Under the pieces are notes generated by a model. That model saw nothing but the letters and a program-made list of their open reading frames with translations. It had not been told where the DNA came from and ran no database searches. A stretch of DNA of 64,000 nt from Labilibaculum sp. GTDB lineage: Bacteria; Bacteroidota; Bacteroidia; Bacteroidales; Marinifilaceae. The DNA lies in NCBI RefSeq assembly GCF_963664555.1, contig NZ_OY761461.1, positions 2,480,001-2,544,000 on the forward strand, in the 5' to 3' direction. Positions 53,968-61,601 of the stretch are shown piece by piece. The number at the start of each line of letters is the position of its first letter. The first letter of the stretch is position 1. The position numbers and the translations under genes are program-made.

Positions 53968-54930
53968 ATGAAAAATAAATTGATATTATGGCTTTTGGTA
54001 GTTTTACTACTTGTTGTTGTTGCTTTTATGGCAAAAGATCTTTTTATAAGTGAAAATAAGCCACAGGAAAATGTTTATGAATATGATTTGAAAGAATTAC
54101 GAAAGGTTGATTCATCAAAAATTAGTCATAAAGAAGTAAAACAAATTAAGATTCAGGCCAACGGGCTTTATGGGATTGCAGTTGATGGCAAAGATCAGAT
54201 TTATGTGAGTACCGATGAAAATATATTGGTTTTAGATTCAGATGGAAAACAAATCAATTCATTAAAAGTGAAAGGTAATGCCCGATGCCTAACGGTAGCG
54301 GAAAATGGAAATATTTTGGTTGGTCTGGGCAATCGTGTCGATATCAGAAAACCGGATGGAAGTTTGCGAAACAGCTTTGTAGTTGCGGGTGGAAAGGCAT
54401 TTATTACTTCAATTGCTATTGATGGAGACAATGTTTACGTAGCTGATGCAGGACAAAAGATTGTACATCATTACAATATTGAAGGAGAGAAAATAAACGA
54501 AATTGGTGGAAAAAATCCAGAGGCAGGAATCAAAGGTTTTGTGATTCCAAGTCCGTATTTTGATTTATTGATGGGCAGACAAGGCGAACTTTGGGTTGTA
54601 AATCCGGGCAGACATGCTTTCGAAGCCTACAATTCCAGCGGAGAGCAAATTTCCTCATGGGAACGAACTTCTATGAGTTTGGAAGGTTTTAGCGGTTGTT
54701 GCAATCCTTCCAATGCTGCAATGCTTTCTGACGGTTCATTTGTAACGGCAGAGAAAGGGCTGGAAAGAGTTAAAATTCATTTGCCTTCCGGTGATTTTAA
54801 ATCGGTTGTTGCGGTTCCTGAATTATTTGAAGAAGGAACAGTCGGTATTGACCTTGCAGTTGATTCTAAGGATAGGATTCTGGTTTTGGATCCTGTACAG
54901 AAAATGATACGAATATTTGAAGCAAAATAA
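53968..54930 (+). CDS. Membrane-anchored NHL-like beta-propeller protein
   Basis: The ATG at 53968 (MKNKLILWLLVVLLLVVV) gives 320 residues with an N-terminal anchor helix (about 5-25). NHL-type blades follow: GLYGIAVDGKDQIYVSTDENILVLDSDGK, SIAIDGDNVYVADAGQKIVHHYNIEG and GIDLAVDSKDRILVLDPVQKMIRIF. A vicinal pair GCCNP sits in SLEGFSGCCNPSNAAM. The stop codon is 3 bp before the next start, so it is tightly coupled to the small Tat protein. A scaffold or partner-binding role at the periplasmic face is inferred from the fold. Confidence 0.82.
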   Translation: MKNKLILWLLVVLLLVVVAFMAKDLFISENKPQENVYEYDLKELRKVDSSKISHKEVKQIKIQANGLYGIAVDGKDQIYVSTDENILVLDSDGKQINSLKVKGNARCLTVAENGNILVGLGNRVDIRKPDGSLRNSFVVAGGKAFITSIAIDGDNVYVADAGQKIVHHYNIEGEKINEIGGKNPEAGIKGFVIPSPYFDLLMGRQGELWVVNPGRHAFEAYNSSGEQISSWERTSMSLEGFSGCCNPSNAAMLSDGSFVTAEKGLERVKIHLPSGDFKSVVAVPELFEEGTVGIDLAVDSKDRILVLDPVQKMIRIFEAK

Positions 54931-54933
54931 ACG

Positions 54934-55140
54934 ATGATCAACAGAAGAGAATTTTTAAGAAATGGATTCAGAGGCTTGCTTTTAGGAGGTTTGGCTGTGA
55001 TGAGCGGAACTCTGATTCTTCGAAATTACGGAGGTGAAGAAGCTTCATGCGATTTTGATTTTCTATGCAAAGGCTGCGATAAACTAAGTGCTTGCCGACT
55101 TCCGGAAGGTGTAAAGTTTAGAACGAAGCTTTCAAAATAA
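54934..55140 (+). CDS. 68-residue Tat-exported four-cysteine protein
   Basis: A twin-arginine signal MINRREFLRNGFRGLLLGG opens the protein; Tat export usually means folding or cofactor insertion before transport. The mature part is only about 35 residues and has four cysteines (39, 45, 48, 54) spaced C-x5-C-x2-C-x5-C, followed by LPEG. This set could hold an Fe-S cluster or other metal. The gene is wedged between the NHL propeller (3-bp gap) and the Tat ferredoxin (12-bp gap), so it is probably a small electron-transfer or maturation subunit. I do not recognise a named family. Confidence 0.75.
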   Translation: MINRREFLRNGFRGLLLGGLAVMSGTLILRNYGGEEASCDFDFLCKGCDKLSACRLPEGVKFRTKLSK

Positions 55141-55152
55141 TTTGATTGAACA

Positions 55153-55722
55153 ATGATGGAAAATAAGAAGAATCGAAGAGACTTTCTCAATACCTGTTTT
55201 CGTTTTGCAGCGGGAGCTAGTATTGCGGGTGTTGCAGGAGTTTTGGCGGCAAAAAGCCAAAAAGGAGATTTTCTTTGGCAGTTAGATCCTGCAAAATGCA
55301 CGCAATGCGGACGTTGTGCTACTAGTTGTGTGGTGACACCTTCGGCAGTGAAATGCATTCATGTTTACGATATGTGTGGCTATTGTGATTTGTGTGGAGG
55401 ATATTTTCGTCCAAATGTAAAGAATTTATCAACCGGCGCCGAAAATCAGCTTTGTCCTACCGGAGCAATCAAACGATCTTATGTGGAAGATCCGTTTTTC
55501 AAATATGAAATTATTGATGAGCTGTGTATTGGTTGTGGAAAATGTGTGAAAGGCTGTGGTGCATTTGGAAACGGTTCATTGCAGCTTCAGGTTAGTCACG
55601 ATCTTTGTGTGAATTGCAATCAGTGCGCCATTGCCAGAGATTGTCCTTCTGATGCATTTTCAAGAGTGCCAATTGAGCAAGCCTATAAGTTTGCCGGTTT
55701 TAAAACAAATAAAAAAATATAA
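55153..55722 (+). CDS. Tat-exported multi-[4Fe-4S] ferredoxin (NapG-like)
   Basis: The signal NRRDFLNTCFRFAAGASIAG is a Tat type. The 189-residue protein then has Cys sets at 49/52/55/59, 68/75/78/81 with 101, 125/128/131/135 and 152/155/158/164, enough for about four [4Fe-4S] clusters. The fold is like periplasmic NapG/NrfC-type ferredoxins. It should accept electrons from the membrane polyferredoxin encoded next and pass them to a periplasmic acceptor. The closely coupled order (small Tat protein, ferredoxin, polyferredoxin) supports one complex. The ATG at 55156 is an equivalent start. Confidence 0.85.
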   Translation: MMENKKNRRDFLNTCFRFAAGASIAGVAGVLAAKSQKGDFLWQLDPAKCTQCGRCATSCVVTPSAVKCIHVYDMCGYCDLCGGYFRPNVKNLSTGAENQLCPTGAIKRSYVEDPFFKYEIIDELCIGCGKCVKGCGAFGNGSLQLQVSHDLCVNCNQCAIARDCPSDAFSRVPIEQAYKFAGFKTNKKI

Positions 55723-55731
55723 TCGATCACA

Positions 55732-56994
55732 ATGAAGAAAAGCTTAGCCTTTATCTCTTTACTGATATTTTTTGTAGGAATGGAATTTGCAGCCTTTTCA
55801 CAACAGCAGCGTTTCCCTAAACCCGAATTTGAATCAGGTTACACACAGCCGGTTACATCAATGCCGGTACCACGTGATGGAATGTTCGCTTTATTGGATG
55901 TATTGGTGTTAATTGCAGCTCTTAGCCTGATTACCTGGTTTATCTTAAAGAAAAGATCGAGAACCGGAGTCGTTGCAGTATCCATTTTTTCCATTTTATA
56001 TTTTGGTTTTTTCAGGGAAGGATGTGTCTGTTCTGTGGGTTCCGTTCAGAATGTTGTTCTGGCCTTATTCAATCCTGGTTATCACATTCCTTTATCTGCT
56101 TTGGCATTTTTTGTGATTCCTTTAATTTATACATTGTTTTTCGGCAGAACATTTTGTGCCGGTGTTTGTCCGCTCGGAGCAGTGCAAGATGTCTTTTTGA
56201 TGCGTCCTGTGACTTTAAAAAAGTGGTTGCAGAAAGTATTGGGTTTGATTCCATTCATCTATTTGGGATTATCTGTTTTATATGCAGCTACAGCAACCGA
56301 TTTTATCATTTGCAGGTACGATCCTTTTGTAGGAATTTTCAGATTCAATGCAACATTTTTCATGTTTGCCATCGGAGCAGCTTTTCTACTAATCAGCATT
56401 TTTATAGCAAGACCTTATTGTCGGTTTTTCTGTCCTTATGGTGTGATTTTGAATTTAGTGAGCAGAGTTTCCAAAAATCATTTGACCATAACACCTTCCA
56501 ATTGCATTCAATGCAAACTTTGCGGGAGCTCATGTCCTTTGGATGCAATTAACAAACCTGTTGAGGTGAAACAGATGGAAGACAAGAGATCTGCCACGCG
56601 CAGATTTATTTTGCTCAGTTTAATCATTCCGGCATTAATGATTGTTGGTGGATGGACTGGAGCAAATTTCCATGAAAATCTGGCAAAAGTAAACTCGAAA
56701 GTACGTTTGGCAGATGAGTTGGTGCATTTCGATTCCAAAACCATGAAAGAAAGTCTGGAAATTGAAGGATTCAGAACTTCGGGGAAACCAGTAGAACAAT
56801 TGTATTTGGAAGCTGCCGAAATTGTAAAGAAGTTTTATTATGGCGGTTGGATATTGGGTACTTTCATTGGTTTGGTTATCGGTTTGGCTTTATCCGGATT
56901 AACAACCTACCGATATCGTGAAGATTATACACCAGACAAAGGTGACTGTGTAAGTTGTGCACGTTGTTTAAAATATTGTCCTGTAGAAAAATAA
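55732..56994 (+). CDS. NapH/NosR-type membrane polyferredoxin
   Basis: The 420-residue membrane protein has a signal-like first helix and about six further helices. It carries CxxxCP motifs typical of NapH/NosR/RdxA proteins: Cys142/146 in FCAGVCPLGAVQD and Cys230/234 in YCRFFCPYG, plus CVC at 98-100. Two [4Fe-4S] ferredoxin motifs follow: 258/261/264/268 and 406/409/412/416, the last at the extreme C-terminus. Such proteins move electrons between quinol or cytosolic donors and periplasmic ferredoxins. The NosR FMN domain is absent. It closes the first half of the operon. Confidence 0.88.
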   Translation: MKKSLAFISLLIFFVGMEFAAFSQQQRFPKPEFESGYTQPVTSMPVPRDGMFALLDVLVLIAALSLITWFILKKRSRTGVVAVSIFSILYFGFFREGCVCSVGSVQNVVLALFNPGYHIPLSALAFFVIPLIYTLFFGRTFCAGVCPLGAVQDVFLMRPVTLKKWLQKVLGLIPFIYLGLSVLYAATATDFIICRYDPFVGIFRFNATFFMFAIGAAFLLISIFIARPYCRFFCPYGVILNLVSRVSKNHLTITPSNCIQCKLCGSSCPLDAINKPVEVKQMEDKRSATRRFILLSLIIPALMIVGGWTGANFHENLAKVNSKVRLADELVHFDSKTMKESLEIEGFRTSGKPVEQLYLEAAEIVKKFYYGGWILGTFIGLVIGLALSGLTTYRYREDYTPDKGDCVSCARCLKYCPVEK

Positions 56995-57322
56995 TACAAG
57001 TTTGAGTCCCCATTTCAAGGGGGATATAGGGGGATGTTATTGAATGTGAAGTTAAAAACACTCCTCTTAATCTCCTCGCAAGAGGGGAATCAGAAAATAA
57101 AAAACTTTGTGTCCCTTTGAGGAGCACTTTGTGTCCCTTTGTGGTTAAAAAAAAGTGAGTATTTTACCAGGAAGTAGCACAAAGGAATAAAAAAGAATTT
57201 AGAGATTGAATAATAAAGTATGTATAGAAAGTTAAAGATACTTTGTGTCCCTTAGTGAAGTACTTGGAGCTTCCTTTGTGGTAAAACATTTTTTTAGTGG
57301 TAATATTTTAGTGGTAAAACAT
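56995..57322. repeat. Repeat-rich gap splitting the redox operon
   Basis: The gap holds an imperfect inverted repeat at about 57010-57090 (TCCCCATTTCAAGGGGGATA and a right arm near CTCCTCGCAAGAGGGGAAT), the same type as at 2870. It also holds three degenerate copies of ACTTTGTGTCCCTT at 57102, 57128 and 57239, two of them leading into TTTGTGGT(T)AAAA-like ends. No gene is seen. The stretch may terminate, pause or restart transcription between the polyferredoxin and the next propeller gene. Confidence 0.55.
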
Positions 57323-59203
57323 ATGACTAACAAATTTAAAATAAATCGTACCAACCTATCCCTGTGGAAAGGCATTGCAATGGTGGCGGGAACTTTCTCC
57401 TTCGTAATTTGCATGTTGGTTTTGGTGAATTACATTCAGATTAATAGAATTGATCCGGTAAATACCGAAGTGATTAATAGTTTGGTTGATCGTTTGAATA
57501 AAAATCCTAATGATGATCAACTGCGGGAGCAAATCCGTGAAATGGATTTGTTGGTCCGTAAAGCCTATTTCACAAATCAGTGGCAGGTAAAAGCCGGAGG
57601 ATATTTATTTCTGTTTGGCATTATTGTAACAGCCATTGCTTTGCAGTTATTTTATGCAGGCAAGCGACAGTTACCTCAGATATCTAAAGAGGAAGAAGAG
57701 AATATCATTCTATTTCGAGAAAAAGCAAGGAAATGGATTGTGGTTGGTGGTTTTGGAATGGTCGGAATCACTATGATATTTGCGTTTTTAACACATAAAG
57801 AGTTAGGAAATCAATTTACTGAAGCCGCTAAAATTGCCAAAGCTGAAAAAACGGAAAATACACAATCAGATGTTCCGGTTGTTGAGGTTGTTGGAAAAGA
57901 AGAGATCGCTGGGCCTGTGGTTGAAGAAAAAGTTGCAGAAGAGTTTAAGGAAGAGACTCCAAAAGAGGAAACTCTGGTTTCGGTTGCTAAGAAGGAAGAA
58001 GTCGCCGTTGAAAAGGCGAAAACCAATTCATACAAAGGAACATATCCAACGAAAGAGATGATGGCAAACTTTCCATCTTTTCGCGGACCAGCAGGAAATG
58101 GTATTGCATTTCAAAAGAACATTCCAAATGAATGGGATGGAGCTAGTGGGAAAAATATCTTGTGGAAACAGCCTGTTCCTATTCATGCTTATAATTCACC
58201 TGTAATTTGGGGAAACAAATTGTTCCTTTCCGGAGCAAATGCAACAAGTCGTGAAGTTTATTGCTACGATAGAAACAACGGTAAATTACTTTGGACAGCT
58301 AAAGCGGATCAAATTCCAGGATCCCCGGCAAATCCACCGGAAGTTACTCCGGATACGGGTCATGCGGCATCGACGGTAACAACAGATGGAAATTCAGTTT
58401 TTGCCATATTCTCAAATGGTGATCTCATCGCAGTAGATATGAATGGAAAAAAGCAGTGGGCAAAGAATTTAGGTGTCCCTGATAATCATTACGGGCATTC
58501 GTCATCTTTGATTGTTTTTGAAGACAAGCTGATTGTTCAGTACGATCAAAAAAAGAATTCAAAAGTAATGGCTTTGTCAACATCAAGTGGAGAAGAAGTA
58601 TGGAGTACTGCACGTAAAGTAAGAGTTTCATGGGCATCGCCTGTGATTGTTCAAAACGGAGATCAGGTTGAGATATTATTAGCGGCGGATCCCTTCATTG
58701 CATCCTACGATGCACAAACAGGAAAGGAATTGTGGAAATTAGATTGCATTACCGGCGAGGTTGGTCCTTCGGTAGCTTATGCGAATGGAATCGTATTTGC
58801 CTTAAACGAATATGCCAGTTTGGTTGCCATTAAACCAGGAGCAAAACCTGAAATTTTATGGGAAGCGTACGATTATCTTTCAGATGTTCCAAGCCCGATC
58901 GCTTACAAGGATTTATTGTTTGTGGTGACCAGTTATGGTGCGGTGGTCTGCTACAATGCAAAAGCAGGAGAAATACTTTGGGAAAAGGAGTTTGACGGAG
59001 GTTTTTATGCATCGCCAATTTTGGCCGATGGCAAAATATATTTGATGGACCGGAAAGGTGTAATGCACATTTTTAAGGCTGATAAAGAATATGTGGAACT
59101 TGCAACATCATCCTTGGGAGAAAAATCAGATGCATCACCAGCTTTTGCAGATGGCAGAGTGTACATCAGGGGTGAGAAAAATCTTTATTGCATAGGAAAA
59201 TAG
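57323..59203 (+). CDS. Three-helix membrane protein with periplasmic PQQ-like beta-propeller
   Basis: The ATG at 57323 (MTNKFKINRTNLSLWKG) gives 626 residues; the frame upstream runs through repeats and is not used. Helices lie at about 17-37, 90-108 and 138-154. A Val/Glu/Lys-rich low-complexity linker follows (about 170-245, VVEEKVAEEFKEETPKEE). The last 380 residues are a PQQ-like propeller starting FPSFRGPAGNGIAF, with YDRNNGKLLWTAKA, SYDAQTGKELWKLD and CYNAKAGEILWEK. The stop is 2 bp before the NuoE-NuoF gene, tying a propeller directly to the NADH-oxidising subunits. Confidence 0.85.
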   Translation: MTNKFKINRTNLSLWKGIAMVAGTFSFVICMLVLVNYIQINRIDPVNTEVINSLVDRLNKNPNDDQLREQIREMDLLVRKAYFTNQWQVKAGGYLFLFGIIVTAIALQLFYAGKRQLPQISKEEEENIILFREKARKWIVVGGFGMVGITMIFAFLTHKELGNQFTEAAKIAKAEKTENTQSDVPVVEVVGKEEIAGPVVEEKVAEEFKEETPKEETLVSVAKKEEVAVEKAKTNSYKGTYPTKEMMANFPSFRGPAGNGIAFQKNIPNEWDGASGKNILWKQPVPIHAYNSPVIWGNKLFLSGANATSREVYCYDRNNGKLLWTAKADQIPGSPANPPEVTPDTGHAASTVTTDGNSVFAIFSNGDLIAVDMNGKKQWAKNLGVPDNHYGHSSSLIVFEDKLIVQYDQKKNSKVMALSTSSGEEVWSTARKVRVSWASPVIVQNGDQVEILLAADPFIASYDAQTGKELWKLDCITGEVGPSVAYANGIVFALNEYASLVAIKPGAKPEILWEAYDYLSDVPSPIAYKDLLFVVTSYGAVVCYNAKAGEILWEKEFDGGFYASPILADGKIYLMDRKGVMHIFKADKEYVELATSSLGEKSDASPAFADGRVYIRGEKNLYCIGK

Positions 59204-59205
59204 GT

Positions 59206-61548
59206 ATGGAGAAGATAATCGATTTTGTTGATGGAGTTGTTGCTGAAATTGGAAAAGAGCCTGATAAGGTGATTTCAATTTTACAGGCTATTCAAGGGAA
59301 ATATAACTATTTGCCTGAATCTGCTTTGAAAAGGGTATGTGAAACTACAACAATTACTGAAGCTCAAATTACAGGTATTTCAACTTTCTATTCTCAGTTT
59401 CGTCATCAGCCGGTGGGGAAACACATCATTCGGGTTTGTGTGGGCACTGCCTGCCATGTAAAAGGAGCAAAGCAGGTATACGATGGTTTTCGCCGGGAAT
59501 TAGGATTGGAAAAAGGCGTAGATACCGATACTGAAAATCTTTTTACGGTAGAGGAAGTTGCCTGTTTAGGCTGCTGCACTCTTGCTCCCGTGGTTCAGAT
59601 TGATGATGTTACTTACGGTCATGTTGAAACTGGTAAAGTCGCTGAAATTATAGAGGATTTTAAAAATCTGGCACCAAGCACAGAGAAGATTGTGAGAGAA
59701 GTGACTGAAGAAGGAATCTCTCAGGGTGAAATTCGAATTGGATTGGGATCATGTTGCATTGCCAGTGGCAGCTCAGGAGTGAAAGAAGAGTTGGAAAGGA
59801 CATTGGCCGAGAACAAAATTAAAGTAGATGTGAAACAGGTTGGTTGTGTTGGAGTATGCAATCAGGTTCCCATGATGGAAATCCATAAAAATGGAGAAGA
59901 AGCAGCTTACTACACGAAAATCAATGCAAATGAAGTTGGCGATATTATCGAAAAACACTTTCGCTCGGAGAGTTGGATGAGTCGTTTCAAAAATCGCTTT
60001 TACAATTACGCTGAGAACCTTACTTTTTCAGATATCCCTAAGAGTTCGAACCGATACAATGCAAATGAAGAACATACACCAATTGCGGAGTTTTTGAAAG
60101 GGCAGGTAAACATTGCAACAGAATACCGGGGAGAGATAAAACCTTCCGATTTTGAAGAATACCTTACGAAACATGGTTTCGAAGCCTTTAAGAAATGCCT
60201 GAACGGGATTTCTGCAGATGAGATTATTTCGGAAATTGAAAAAAGCGGACTGAAAGGTCGTGGTGGTGCAGGTTTTCCTTCGGCGATCAAATGGAAAATG
60301 GTTCAGAATGCAAAGTCTGATCAAAAATACATCATTTGTAATGGTGATGAAGGAGATCCGGGTGCTTTTATGGATCGAATGCTGCTGGAATCTTATCCGT
60401 TCCGAATTATTGAAGGGATATTAATTGGTGCTTATGCCGTAGGAGCAACCGAAGGCAGACTTTACATACGGGCAGAATATCCGCTTGCAGTAAAACGGAT
60501 TAAGGAAGGTTTGGAAATTTGCAAAAGCAAAGGATTGCTTGGGAAAAACATTTTAGGTTCCGATTTTTCATTTGAACTGAAAGTATTTGAGGGAGCTGGA
60601 GCTTTTGTGTGTGGTGAAGAGACTGCATTAATTGCATCCATTGAAGGCAAACGGGGAATTCCGCAGTTGCGGCCACCGTATCCGGCAGAAAAAGGATTGT
60701 GGGATAAACCCACTCTAATCAATAATACAGAAACATTCTCTTTGATTCCATACATTATTCGGAATGGTGCGGAAGCTTTTAGTAAAATTGGAACGGAAAA
60801 AAGCAAGGGAACGAAGGTGTTTGCCTTAGCCGGAAAAATCAACAGAGGAGGATTGATTGAAGTTCCTATGGGAATTACGATCAAGCAAATTATAGAAGAA
60901 ATTGGCGGAGGCATTGCCAACGGGAAGCAATTTAAAGCTGTTCAAATTGGCGGTCCGTCGGGGGGCTGCATTCCTGCTTCCATGTCCGACACGGCAATCG
61001 ACTTTGATTCTTTGAAAGAAGTGGGAGCCATGATGGGCTCAGGAGGGTTGATTGTTTTGGATGAATCGGACTGCATGGTTGACATTGCTCACTATTTTTT
61101 ATCGTTTACACAGGAAGAATCATGCGGACGATGCACATTCTGTAGAATTGGAACGCAGCGCATGTTGGAAATTCTAGCAAAAATCAAGACAGGAAAAGGA
61201 AAATTGAGTGACTTGGATTTGCTGGAACAGTTGGCAATCAACACTCAAAAAGGAAGTATTTGTGGATTGGGAAGAACAGCTCCAAATCCTGTGTTGTCAA
61301 CCTTAAAGTATTTCCGACACGAATACGAAGCACATATCAATGGCAAATGCCCGTCTGGCAAATGCGAGGAGTTAATTCGCTACGAAATAAACAACAATTG
61401 CACGGGTTGTACCAAATGTGCGCAACGCTGTCCGGTAGATGCGATTGAAGCAAAACCTTACGAATTGCATGAGGTTGATAATGAATTGTGCATTAAATGC
61501 GATATCTGTAAACAAATTTGTCCGGTGGATGCCGTGGAAATAAAATAA
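59206..61548 (+). CDS. NuoE-NuoF fusion: NADH-oxidising flavin/Fe-S subunit with C-terminal ferredoxin domain
   Basis: The 780-residue cytosolic protein fuses parts that are usually separate. Residues 1-155 are a NuoE/HydC domain with [2Fe-2S] Cys 78/83/120/124. Residues about 170-245 are a second thioredoxin-like domain (Cys 183/184, 214/218). Residues about 300-690 are NuoF/HydB, with GRGGAGFP (351-358), CNGDEGDPGAFMDR for FMN/NADH, GAGAFVCGEETALI and [4Fe-4S] Cys 640/643/646/686. The C-terminus adds two [4Fe-4S] motifs, Cys 732/735/738/742 and 762/765/768/772. This resembles the HydBC part of bifurcating hydrogenases, but no H-cluster or Complex I gene is present. It probably feeds electrons from NADH to the next gene product. 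Confidence 0.92.
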   Translation: MEKIIDFVDGVVAEIGKEPDKVISILQAIQGKYNYLPESALKRVCETTTITEAQITGISTFYSQFRHQPVGKHIIRVCVGTACHVKGAKQVYDGFRRELGLEKGVDTDTENLFTVEEVACLGCCTLAPVVQIDDVTYGHVETGKVAEIIEDFKNLAPSTEKIVREVTEEGISQGEIRIGLGSCCIASGSSGVKEELERTLAENKIKVDVKQVGCVGVCNQVPMMEIHKNGEEAAYYTKINANEVGDIIEKHFRSESWMSRFKNRFYNYAENLTFSDIPKSSNRYNANEEHTPIAEFLKGQVNIATEYRGEIKPSDFEEYLTKHGFEAFKKCLNGISADEIISEIEKSGLKGRGGAGFPSAIKWKMVQNAKSDQKYIICNGDEGDPGAFMDRMLLESYPFRIIEGILIGAYAVGATEGRLYIRAEYPLAVKRIKEGLEICKSKGLLGKNILGSDFSFELKVFEGAGAFVCGEETALIASIEGKRGIPQLRPPYPAEKGLWDKPTLINNTETFSLIPYIIRNGAEAFSKIGTEKSKGTKVFALAGKINRGGLIEVPMGITIKQIIEEIGGGIANGKQFKAVQIGGPSGGCIPASMSDTAIDFDSLKEVGAMMGSGGLIVLDESDCMVDIAHYFLSFTQEESCGRCTFCRIGTQRMLEILAKIKTGKGKLSDLDLLEQLAINTQKGSICGLGRTAPNPVLSTLKYFRHEYEAHINGKCPSGKCEELIRYEINNNCTGCTKCAQRCPVDAIEAKPYELHEVDNELCIKCDICKQICPVDAVEIK

Positions 61549-61553
61549 TTAAA

Positions 61554-61586
61554 AGACCTGACAGGTTTTTAAAACCTGTCAGGTCT
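61554..61586. repeat. Perfect 33-bp palindrome inside the operon
   Basis: Arms AGACCTGACAGGTTTT and AAAACCTGTCAGGTCT (16 bp each) meet at a single central T (61570). It begins 5 bp after the NuoE-NuoF stop and ends 15 bp before the next ATG, so the mRNA would form a strong intercistronic hairpin. A partial copy (GACCTGTCAG) occurs at 63210-63219. It is probably a dispersed palindromic repeat; it lacks a U-tract and would not terminate efficiently. Confidence 0.75.
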
Positions 61587-61601
61587 ATAGATAATATAAA
61601 G

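Noticed and set aside
56022..56552. Long cysteine-rich frame overlapping the polyferredoxin gene
   Set aside because: It is an out-of-frame shadow of 55732-56994, which has clear ferredoxin motifs and coupling to its neighbours.
55153..56994. Nitrate (Nap) or nitrous-oxide (Nos) reductase locus
   Set aside because: NapG/NapH-like proteins are present, but no NapA, NosZ, NosD or NosL genes are seen in the window.
60462..60920. 152-codon antisense frame
   Set aside because: It lies wholly antisense to the NuoF domain and has proline/serine-rich shadow composition.
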